Positions 8,165 through 15,235 of a stretch of 44,581 nucleotides of DNA are shown one piece after another. The position numbers were made by a program, and so were the translations under genes. Below the pieces are notes generated by a model. The model ran no database searches. It was not told the origin of the DNA and saw only the letters and a program-made list of their open reading frames with translations. This stretch comes from Candidatus Thorarchaeota archaeon (lineage in GTDB: Archaea > Asgardarchaeota > Thorarchaeia > Thorarchaeales > Thorarchaeaceae): contig PRDH01000069.1 in assembly GCA_003345545.1 (NCBI GenBank), positions 1 to 44,581 of the forward strand. The letters run 5' to 3'. Position 1 is the stretch's first letter; each line of letters begins with the position of its first letter.

Positions 8165-8920
8165 ATGATGTTTCATGCAACACTTGATAGCACAAAGATA
8201 TGGAAACAGATTGTAGATGCGCTTGCTACACTACTCACTGAGATTCATTTTATTGTATCTGAACGTGGACTCACGTTGACACAATATGACTCTTCTAGAG
8301 CTGCCATGGTCTATCTCTTTCTACCAAACAGTGTCTTTCAAGAGTATGTCTGCACTGGGGAGTACAATATTTGTCTTGGCGTTGATGAGCTTGTGAAAGT
8401 AAGCAGGCGCATGGCTGGAGATGACCGGTTGGAGTTTGACCTGGACGAAAACGAGAAACGTCTCAAGATTCGAATGATTGGCGAGGTTGAACGAACCTTC
8501 AGACTACAACTTCTTACGCCACCAGAGGAACGAATTCAAAGCCTGAATCCGGCCTTTGAGGTTCGCGCAGAGATGTTCTCGGACAGTTTTAAGCAGGCTG
8601 TGAGAGACATAGGGGTGGTTTCAAACCACCTGCGTGTGACAGCAACAAGTGACTCATTGACATTTACTGGGGCGGGCGATACTGGAGAAGCTGAGGTCTT
8701 TCTCAAGTTGGGCGATAATTCACCACTCCATCACCTAAGTGTGAATAACAGAGCATCATCGACGTATGCACTCAGTTACCTGACAGAAATAAGTAAGGCC
8801 ATCTCTAGTGATAGTCTGACTCTGCAGATGACAGAGGACAAACCTCTCGTACTTGAGTTTGCTATTGCGGAGAATGGAGAGATGCGGTTCCTTCTTGCTC
8901 CACGAGTTGAACGGAGATGA
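8165..8920 (+). CDS. pcn: PCNA sliding clamp, copy 1
   Basis: DNA sliding clamp that tethers polymerase, ligase, FEN1 and other partners. The 251-residue length, the start MFHATLDSTKIWKQIVDAL, the DSSRAAMV segment, the central LQLLTPPEE connecting loop and the C-terminal LAPRVERR are all PCNA features. GGAGG at 8157-8161 serves the tandem ATG-ATG start. It is clearly a paralogue of the next gene, with many differences: aromatic Tyr and Phe in MVYLFLP where copy 2 has the usual MVDLTLP, and several changed surface residues. It may form a heteromeric ring with copy 2 or a separate clamp. Confidence 0.95.
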   Translation: MMFHATLDSTKIWKQIVDALATLLTEIHFIVSERGLTLTQYDSSRAAMVYLFLPNSVFQEYVCTGEYNICLGVDELVKVSRRMAGDDRLEFDLDENEKRLKIRMIGEVERTFRLQLLTPPEERIQSLNPAFEVRAEMFSDSFKQAVRDIGVVSNHLRVTATSDSLTFTGAGDTGEAEVFLKLGDNSPLHHLSVNNRASSTYALSYLTEISKAISSDSLTLQMTEDKPLVLEFAIAENGEMRFLLAPRVERR

Positions 8921-9052
8921 TAGCCCCGGTTTTCGACAATATACCGGCACCAGTTTCTTCCGAGAAGTACATTTTAATGGCTATGGATACTGCTAATATC
9001 TGACGAAACGAGGTCTAGTCAAAGGTCTCTCATGTAACTGGAGGAAAAGAAT

Positions 9053-9805
9053 GTGTTCCACGCAACCTTGGACAGTACGAAAACCTGGAAGCAGATAGTT
9101 GATGTCTTAGCGACTCTTCTCACAGAGGCACATCTTCGAGTTTCTGAGTCCGGAATGACGTTACGCCAGCTAGACTCATCCAAAGCAGCAATGGTCGATC
9201 TGACTCTCCCATCTACTGTCTTTCAGGAGTATGCATGTAAGGGAGAACATGATATCTGCCTAGGAATTGATGAGCTTACCAGGGTGAGCAAGCGAATGGC
9301 CGGAGATGAACGCCTAGAGTTCAATCTCAATGAGAATCGGCTAGAGATCAAGATGATTGGTCAGGCAGAGCGAGAGTTCAAGCTTCAACTTCTCACTCCT
9401 CCAGACAGCCAGACCAACAAACCAAGTATGGCTTTTGAAGTTACGGCTGAAATGTACGCTGACGCATTCAAACAGGCAATCAAGGACATAGGTGTGGTTT
9501 CAAGCCATGTGAAAATTGTTGCTGAGAAGAACATGCTTACCTTCTCGGGAGAGGGTGATACTGGTGAGGCACGAGTCACTCTTTCAACTGAGGGCAAAGA
9601 TCCGGCTCTCTTTCAATTGAAGGTTGGAAGTGGGCAGACTGCTGCCATGTACGCGCTTAACTATCTCTCTGAGATATCAAAAGCTATTCCGAGTGATAGC
9701 ATAGTTCTCCAGCTCACTGGGAACAAGCCAATGATGCTGGAGTTCGCGATAGCTGAGGCTGGCAGTATCAGCTTCATCTTGGCACCGCGTGTTGAACGTA
9801 GATAG
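9053..9805 (+). CDS. pcn: PCNA sliding clamp, copy 2
   Basis: Second PCNA, 250 residues, beginning with a GTG behind GGAGG at 9040-9044 (eight-base spacing). It keeps the more typical family sequence: LRQLDSSKAAMVDLTLP in the first domain, LQLLTPPDSQ in the interdomain loop and the terminal LAPRVERR. The 132 bases separating it from copy 1 include the AT-rich run CATTTTAATGG near 8971, a possible separate promoter. The two genes are plainly a tandem duplication that has diverged. Confidence 0.96.
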   Translation: MFHATLDSTKTWKQIVDVLATLLTEAHLRVSESGMTLRQLDSSKAAMVDLTLPSTVFQEYACKGEHDICLGIDELTRVSKRMAGDERLEFNLNENRLEIKMIGQAEREFKLQLLTPPDSQTNKPSMAFEVTAEMYADAFKQAIKDIGVVSSHVKIVAEKNMLTFSGEGDTGEARVTLSTEGKDPALFQLKVGSGQTAAMYALNYLSEISKAIPSDSIVLQLTGNKPMMLEFAIAEAGSISFILAPRVERR

Positions 9806-9923
9806 ACTTGCCTGCCTACCCACTACAGGACGTGAGTTACCTACGAAAGACATCAACCCGTCCGCATTTCATTGGCCCTTATAGCAGAAATATAAAAGTC
9901 CACAAGGGGAATGGTCTTCTCCA

Positions 9924-11312
9924 ATGTCAAAAAGCACTCATGGAAGGGCAACGACAATCATGAAGCTAAGGCTTCTCTTCCACGAGTATTACCTAGAAGG
10001 CCCTCAATCCTTAGATGTACCAGAGAGAATCAACGCCCGAGAGTTTGCTTTGCAGACTTGGGAGCATAACTGGCACTGCATAGAACGGAGAGGTAAAGAC
10101 GACTCGGGCAAAGAAACTCGAACTGGCTGTGGGAAATCAGGAAAGTCTTTCCAGCCTCTGAAGGAGTGCCCGAACTGCGGGTCTGGAGAGGTCAAATCCA
10201 CCAGTTGGATTCGACATGTTGGATACCGGTCTCGAGATGAGCTCTTGGCAGGTCTGGCCAACTCTGCACCTCAGAGTGTGTACCATTCTGCAGCATTCTA
10301 TGGTGTTCCTATTGCAGCACACATGCATGAAAAGGAGTGGCAGGGCGCAGAGCTAGTCTTCGATATAGACGCAGACCACTTGGATCTGAAATGTGCGAAT
10401 GACCACGATGCGTGGCGGTGCAATAACGTGGACTGCCATAAGACAGGAACTGGGACTGCACCGGAAACCTGCCCGGTCTGTGGAAACAGTAGTTTCAGTA
10501 CGAGGAAATGGATCTGCGATAAGTGCCTCAATGCAGCACGTAAGTACACCAAGAAGCTCTATGACGATTTCTTGGTAGGGGACTTCGGATTTGATCCAAA
10601 GAAGATTCAACTCAATTACAGTGGACATAGAGGCTACCACGTGCGAGTTCGCGACCCTCAAATATACTCATTGGACTCCAATGCGCGCGTAGAGATAGTC
10701 CACTATGTGATGGGCCTCGGATTCAAAAGCGATAGGGTCATAGTCACTGAGCATGGCGTTGATTTGATACCAAGCCGCGATGTCCCTGGCTGGACTGGAC
10801 GGGTTGCTGATGCCATGATTGAGTTCATCCAAGATATCGACTCGTACCCGGGTACAGAGAAATGGGTCCCTGCCCTGAAGAATCATAGGGCTGCTGCAGT
10901 GGATGGTCTCAAACGAACCCGACCAGTCTTGAGCAAGAACGTGAAGGGAGTTGGTGTCAAGTCTTGGCAGGAGATTGCAGAGAAGGCAGTCGAGCGCTAT
11001 GGTAGTGAAATCGATAGACCTGTTACTCATGATATTCACCGGGTCATTCGTCTCATTGGGAGTCTGAATGGAAAGACTGGGTTTGTCGCATCTTCACTCA
11101 CACGCGACAACCTTGACGATTTTGATCCATTCAGCGAATCAATTGCCTTTAATCAAGGCACGATGAAGGTCATATTTCACAAAGGGTCGAATGTTCCCTC
11201 ATTCAAGATTGGCAGCGAGGTCTACGGTCCATATACGAAGGAAGAAACAGTGGAGTTGCCCATGGCTGCTGCAGTGTTTGTCCTCTGTAAGGGGGTTGCA
11301 TCGATTGAGTGA
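9924..11312 (+). CDS. priS: DNA primase small (catalytic) subunit PriS
   Basis: Archaeo-eukaryotic primase that makes RNA primers with PriL (absent from the window). The catalytic motif VFDIDADHLD has its aspartates at residues 147 and 149; NYSGHRGYHVRV is the second conserved motif, and HDIHRVIRLIGSLNGKTG the nucleotide-binding part. A zinc-binding cluster follows the catalytic aspartates (Cys at about 157, 166, 171, 183, 186, 198, 201). An additional zinc-ribbon-like Cys set (52, 69, 82, 85) sits before the catalytic region, where usual PriS proteins run directly from REFA into the RH segment. Length 462 is longer than typical (about 330-400). The gene overlaps GINS. Confidence 0.95.
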   Translation: MSKSTHGRATTIMKLRLLFHEYYLEGPQSLDVPERINAREFALQTWEHNWHCIERRGKDDSGKETRTGCGKSGKSFQPLKECPNCGSGEVKSTSWIRHVGYRSRDELLAGLANSAPQSVYHSAAFYGVPIAAHMHEKEWQGAELVFDIDADHLDLKCANDHDAWRCNNVDCHKTGTGTAPETCPVCGNSSFSTRKWICDKCLNAARKYTKKLYDDFLVGDFGFDPKKIQLNYSGHRGYHVRVRDPQIYSLDSNARVEIVHYVMGLGFKSDRVIVTEHGVDLIPSRDVPGWTGRVADAMIEFIQDIDSYPGTEKWVPALKNHRAAAVDGLKRTRPVLSKNVKGVGVKSWQEIAEKAVERYGSEIDRPVTHDIHRVIRLIGSLNGKTGFVASSLTRDNLDDFDPFSESIAFNQGTMKVIFHKGSNVPSFKIGSEVYGPYTKEETVELPMAAAVFVLCKGVASIE

Positions 11313-11952
11313 AATGAATTACAACGATATCAAGAGCGCCTGGGAAGATGAAACAGAGAAAGAAGCCCTCCAGAATCTTGCGGATCTTCGACTTAGCAAG
11401 ATGATTCAGTATCTCTCTAGCGTACGTCTATCACTTGCAGCAACCAGTGCGGATGAACCCCTTCAAGCCGACATATTGACCCAAGAGGCACTGAATCTAG
11501 AGTTTATGTTTGAAGATCTACTGGCACTTCGAAGAGATAAGATAGTTAAATCGGCACTTGTTGGACGGCGTCCAACAGGCGATATGACCCTTGCTGAGGA
11601 GGAGTTCTATAATAGGACCCAGCGTGCATTTGATGGTCACTCAGAGTTCATGAAGGAGTCGCTCACAGGATCGGTTTCATCTCAACCAAAGGCCAGGCCG
11701 AAAAAGGGCAAGGAGGTAAAGGAGCGAACCGAGGCAGTCTCAGTCAAGGCGCCTGATGAGATGGACTATGTTGTCGTGAGATTTCTCCGACCTATTGATG
11801 ATGCCTTCATGGGACTTGACGAACTGACCTATGGCCCATTCAAGAAAGAGGATGTCGCTACAATACCTGCTGCAAATGCGAGAATTTGGTTGCGTGATGG
11901 CACTGTGGCTCGTGTAGTGCTTGAGGAAGGTGTTGTAGTAGATGAAAAATGA
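11305..11952 (+). CDS. GINS complex subunit
   Basis: GINS joins MCM and GAN/Cdc45 to form the replicative helicase. The N-terminal half is the helical A domain (LQNLADLRLSKMIQYLS, then MTLAEEEFYNRTQRAFD), followed by a charged linker rich in Lys and Glu and a C-terminal small beta domain (DYVVVRFLRPIDDAFMGLDELTYGPFK cut in two here: DYVVVRFLRPIDD and YGPFKKEDVATIPAANA). This A-then-B order matches archaeal Gins51. I prefer the TTG at 11305, which overlaps the priS stop and has AAGGGGG at suitable distance; ATG at 11314 is the alternative. Confidence 0.87.
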   Translation: MSEMNYNDIKSAWEDETEKEALQNLADLRLSKMIQYLSSVRLSLAATSADEPLQADILTQEALNLEFMFEDLLALRRDKIVKSALVGRRPTGDMTLAEEEFYNRTQRAFDGHSEFMKESLTGSVSSQPKARPKKGKEVKERTEAVSVKAPDEMDYVVVRFLRPIDDAFMGLDELTYGPFKKEDVATIPAANARIWLRDGTVARVVLEEGVVVDEK

Positions 11953-12238
11953 GCAGGTCATTGATGAACTGAACAGCCTCCTCAAGTTCCTGAATGAGCA
12001 ACTGGATGAGATCAAGGCTCTCCATGAGAAATTTCTAGTCGCTCTTACGGGAGTTCTCAGACTAGCAAACGATGATGACTCTTTATTGACAAAGCTCCAC
12101 GGCGAACCAGAGAATCTCAAGTCCTACCTGATTCAGATGGCCATGAGAATGTCCGATACAACTACGCAATCCTATGAGACTATTAGAAAAAAAATTGAAA
12201 CCATAATCGGCTCAACACCCACGGACAGAAAGTCCTAA
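11942..12238 (+). CDS. Small helical protein of unknown function
   Basis: A 98-residue protein that I do not recognise. It is predicted almost entirely helical, with heptad-like spacing in VIDELNSLLKFLNEQLDEIKAL-type sequence near the start and in the C-terminal IRKKIETIIGS. Its ATG overlaps the GINS stop codon, so it is probably translated with GINS and may be a partner of the replication complex. No cysteines, no membrane segment. Confidence 0.65.
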   Translation: MKNEQVIDELNSLLKFLNEQLDEIKALHEKFLVALTGVLRLANDDDSLLTKLHGEPENLKSYLIQMAMRMSDTTTQSYETIRKKIETIIGSTPTDRKS

Positions 12239-12263
12239 GAGTCAATGAGTTCAGACACAATTC

Positions 12264-12455
12264 ATGCTCGGTCGCCGAACGCTCTTTCTGGTTATTGGAT
12301 TCATCTGCATTGCACTAACCGTAATTGGCGGTCTGATGTACCCTATGAATACAATGAGCATCTTCGAGTTCAGCGCCTATGTCTTGACCGTGTCCCTTGG
12401 TATAGTTGGTCTGCTGTTTCTACTTCACCAAAGAGGCTTTGATGAATCCCTTTGA
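12264..12455 (+). CDS. Small two-helix membrane protein
   Basis: A 63-residue protein with two hydrophobic segments (LFLVIGFICIALTVIGGL and FSAYVLTVSLGIVGLLFLL) separated by a short loop MYPMNTMSIFE. No family recognised. It sits between the replication genes and the Hdr operon on the same strand, without a strong ribosome-binding site. The alternative overlapping frame in this stretch does not look like protein. Confidence 0.55.
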   Translation: MLGRRTLFLVIGFICIALTVIGGLMYPMNTMSIFEFSAYVLTVSLGIVGLLFLLHQRGFDESL

Positions 12456-12482
12456 ATCGACTCTGCAGTCAATGTGTCATGT

Positions 12483-12498
12483 CTATAAACTTTTAATA
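12483..12498 (+). promoter_or_regulatory. TATA element of the Hdr operon
   Basis: CTATAAAC followed by TTTTAATA lies about 20 bases before the ATG at 12509. With the usual archaeal TATA-to-start distance of about 25 bases, transcription would begin close to 12509, giving a nearly leaderless first message. Confidence 0.5.
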
Positions 12499-12508
12499 CA
12501 GGCTTGGA

Positions 12509-13102
12509 ATGCGCACTGCAACTGGCGAAGTGATTTGTCGCATGCATGTGGTGTACACCATGGCTGAAACTGAAGAACGGACTGGTCCTCCTGTCACACT
12601 TATCGACCCCATTGATATGTCGAAACTGGACACAAAGTTTCGAGAGGAAATCAAGAGCATGCCAAATGGCGAGGAACTGTCGGCCTGTTTTGCGTGTTCG
12701 ACTTGCACTGCTGCTTGTCCAATTGCGAACATATGGAAATACAAGCCACATCAGTTGATCCGAATGATGCTTCTGGGGATGCGTGAAGAGGTCCTCATGT
12801 CCAATGAGATTTGGCTCTGTCTGACATGTTACCAATGTCAGGAGCGGTGTCCTCAGAAGGTTCGCGTGACTGACATCTTTTTCGATTGCAAGAACTTGGC
12901 TGCAGAGCAAGGCAAGGTTCCGCCGAAGGTTGTCGCACTTGCCAAGGAACTGCTTACTAAAGGTCAACTGTACTCAGTGACTGCAGACTGGGAACGAGAA
13001 GACATGGGCTTAGAACCTGCGGTTCCAGGTCTCTCAGTTGAAGCTGTGAAGACCATCCTCGGGAGTACTCGAACAAAGAGACTTGCGGGTGGTGAGGAAT
13101 AA
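12509..13102 (+). CDS. hdrC: Heterodisulfide reductase-like subunit C (HdrC)
   Basis: Iron-sulfur protein that passes electrons between HdrA and HdrB. Two classic four-cysteine motifs are visible: CFACSTCTAACP and CLTCYQCQERCP, each binding a [4Fe-4S] cluster, separated by the helical stretch YKPHQLIRMMLLGMREEV typical of HdrC. First gene of the redox operon, directly after a TATA element. The ATG at 12509 would give a leaderless mRNA; internal ATGs at 12542 and 12560 (MAETEERTG) are also reasonable starts, since residues before 12560 do not look conserved. Confidence 0.9.
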   Translation: MRTATGEVICRMHVVYTMAETEERTGPPVTLIDPIDMSKLDTKFREEIKSMPNGEELSACFACSTCTAACPIANIWKYKPHQLIRMMLLGMREEVLMSNEIWLCLTCYQCQERCPQKVRVTDIFFDCKNLAAEQGKVPPKVVALAKELLTKGQLYSVTADWEREDMGLEPAVPGLSVEAVKTILGSTRTKRLAGGEE

Positions 13103-13103
13103 G

Positions 13104-13970
13104 ATGCCCGTCTACAATCTATACATCGGCTGCAGCGTCCCCGTGAACTATCCGAATTATGAGGCCGCCATGCATAGAGTAGCTCAGGCTTTCGATATGG
13201 AACTTCTGTATATGGAGGGAGTGGCATGCTGTGGAAGTCCGAATCTGAGAGCCATCGACCATATGGGCTGGGTAACGGTCAATGCAAGGACCCTTGCAAT
13301 TGCTGATAAGAATGGTCATGATATTGTCACCCCCTGCAATGGCTGCTTCGGATCCCTAAAGGATGTCTATCACCTTCTCAAACACGATGACAAGCTCAGA
13401 AACAAGATTAACCAAGTGCTGAAGAAAGAAGGTCTTGAATTCAAGGGAACAACAACACCGCGTCATTTCGTTGAAACGCTCTATAATGATATTGGAATTG
13501 AGGAAATCGAGAGGAAGATTACGAAGCCCCTGGATGGAGTAGGAATTGCGATACACTATGGCTGCCATCTTCTTCGTCCCGTGGATGTCACTGAGTTCAA
13601 GCCCGAATATCTTAAAGAATTAGTTGAAGTCACAGGTGCAACAGTTGTGGAGTATCCATTATGGAAGCAGTGCTGCGGAGCCACTGTGCTACCAGTAGAT
13701 GAATCTCTTGGAATACGTCTTGCTCGTGATAAGCTGAAATCCATGAAAGAGGCTGGAGCTGTCTTTGCGACCGTGGTATGTCCTGCGTGTGGCAATCAAT
13801 TGGACCTACAACAGCTTGGTCTCAAGGAATCATACGGAGAGGAGTACAGTCTCCCTGTGTTACTCTATCCCCAGATACTGGGGTTGGCAATTGGACTTGA
13901 TGAACAAGCAGTTGGGCTCAGCATGAATAGGGTTCCTGCCAATCCAATTCTTAGCCATCTAGGTAGCTGA
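13104..13970 (+). CDS. hdrB: Heterodisulfide reductase-like subunit B (HdrB)
   Basis: Catalytic-type subunit with two CCG domains that hold non-cubane [4Fe-4S] clusters in methanogen HdrB. Domain 1: Cys10 (IGCSVP), CC at 42-43 (VACCGSPN) and CNGC at 78-81. Domain 2: GCHLLRP, QCCGAT and CPACGNQ. Both are complete, so both active clusters can form. The ATG at 13104 follows GGTGAGG by seven bases and the hdrC stop by one base. The natural substrate is unknown in a non-methanogen; a disulfide or another thiol-linked carrier is inferred. Confidence 0.92.
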   Translation: MPVYNLYIGCSVPVNYPNYEAAMHRVAQAFDMELLYMEGVACCGSPNLRAIDHMGWVTVNARTLAIADKNGHDIVTPCNGCFGSLKDVYHLLKHDDKLRNKINQVLKKEGLEFKGTTTPRHFVETLYNDIGIEEIERKITKPLDGVGIAIHYGCHLLRPVDVTEFKPEYLKELVEVTGATVVEYPLWKQCCGATVLPVDESLGIRLARDKLKSMKEAGAVFATVVCPACGNQLDLQQLGLKESYGEEYSLPVLLYPQILGLAIGLDEQAVGLSMNRVPANPILSHLGS

Positions 13971-13983
13971 GGTGTGATTCATT

Positions 13984-15228
13984 ATGTCCAACCCAGTTCT
14001 TGTAATTGGTGCTGGTGTTGCAGGGATGACAGCAGCAATCGAGCTAGCAGACTCAGGAGTCAAGACAGTGCTTGTCGAGGAGCTCTCTACAACTGGTGGA
14101 AACGCTCTCGACTTGTACAAAGCCTTCCCCACTGATGACTGTTTTTATTGCTTTGAAGGAAATCGTTGGCGTCCCGGAATCCGAAAGTGTTTCTATAGGA
14201 GCGCATTGATAGACCAACCGAATATTGACCTGAAGATGAACAGTCGGGTGGAAGAGATATCCGGCAATCCGGGTAATTTTGGTATAGTACTTGCCATTGG
14301 ACCGCAGTACATTGATCCGATGAAATGCACCTTATGTGGCCTCTGTCTTGAGAAATCTAAATCCTTCAGTCTTGTGTCAGTGCAGTGTCAACCACAGGCT
14401 GTCATCTACAATCCCGACTCAAGAGACGAAGGCACTCAAATCGCTGCGAAAGAATGTCCTACACAGGCAATCAATCTTGATGCACAGGCCTCCAAAGAGA
14501 CAATCACCGTTTCTGATATCATCATAGCCACAGGCTTTCACGAGATGAAACCGTCAGCCATTGATGAGTATGGTTATGGTACGCACCCCAACATAATCAC
14601 ACAGCTTGAGTTGGCTAAGCTCTTAGACCCAAATGGTCCATCTGGAGGTGTACTTCTACGCCCATCTGACGGAGATCCGGCTAGACGAGTGATGATGATT
14701 CAATGTGTAGGTAGCAGAGATGAGAACTACTATCCCTACTGCTCAAAGATATGCTGCATATTTGCTCTGAAACATGCGAATATTCTGACCCGGGAGCGCG
14801 AGAATGTAGGAGTCAGTGTGGTCTACATGGACATACGAACCTACGACAGATATGAGAGATACTATCGTGAAACAAGGGAGTCCGGTGTTGAATATATTCG
14901 AGGACGAGTTTCACGTGTTACTCCCCAAGAAGATGGCAGCCTCTCTATAGTAGTGTACGATTCCCTCTTGAATACGTATCTCCGGTTCTCGGCAGACTTG
15001 TTTGTGCTGTCCTCTGCATTAGAGCCCTCTGCAGGAAGTGGACACATCATAGAAACTCTCAGACTGAAGTCTGCTAGCGGATTCATCGGCCCGCTATCTG
15101 CTGATGATCCGGTTGTTGTCGGAAACCATGTGTTTGCTTGTGGTACTGCGCTTGGCCCCGCTGAGGTCCCTGAGAGCGTCACGCAAGCACGGGCTGTTGT
15201 TTCTAAGATACTGCAGAGCAGGAAGTGA
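13984..15228 (+). CDS. hdrA: HdrA-like flavoprotein, short form
   Basis: FAD-binding subunit of the Hdr complex, 414 residues. It begins directly with the Rossmann motif VIGAGVAGMTAAIEL (residue 7 onward), so the N-terminal HdrA domain seen in its neighbour is absent. The HdrA-specific cysteine patch FPTDDCFYC is at 48-56 with another Cys at 69. A ferredoxin-like motif CTLCGLC (115-121) plus a distal ECP (158) follows, then the paired HdrA motif QCVGSRDENYYPYCSKICC. HdrA proteins carry out flavin-based electron bifurcation in methanogens. Fourteen bases separate it from hdrB. Confidence 0.88.
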   Translation: MSNPVLVIGAGVAGMTAAIELADSGVKTVLVEELSTTGGNALDLYKAFPTDDCFYCFEGNRWRPGIRKCFYRSALIDQPNIDLKMNSRVEEISGNPGNFGIVLAIGPQYIDPMKCTLCGLCLEKSKSFSLVSVQCQPQAVIYNPDSRDEGTQIAAKECPTQAINLDAQASKETITVSDIIIATGFHEMKPSAIDEYGYGTHPNIITQLELAKLLDPNGPSGGVLLRPSDGDPARRVMMIQCVGSRDENYYPYCSKICCIFALKHANILTRERENVGVSVVYMDIRTYDRYERYYRETRESGVEYIRGRVSRVTPQEDGSLSIVVYDSLLNTYLRFSADLFVLSSALEPSAGSGHIIETLRLKSASGFIGPLSADDPVVVGNHVFACGTALGPAEVPESVTQARAVVSKILQSRK

Positions 15229-15235
15229 TGCTAAG

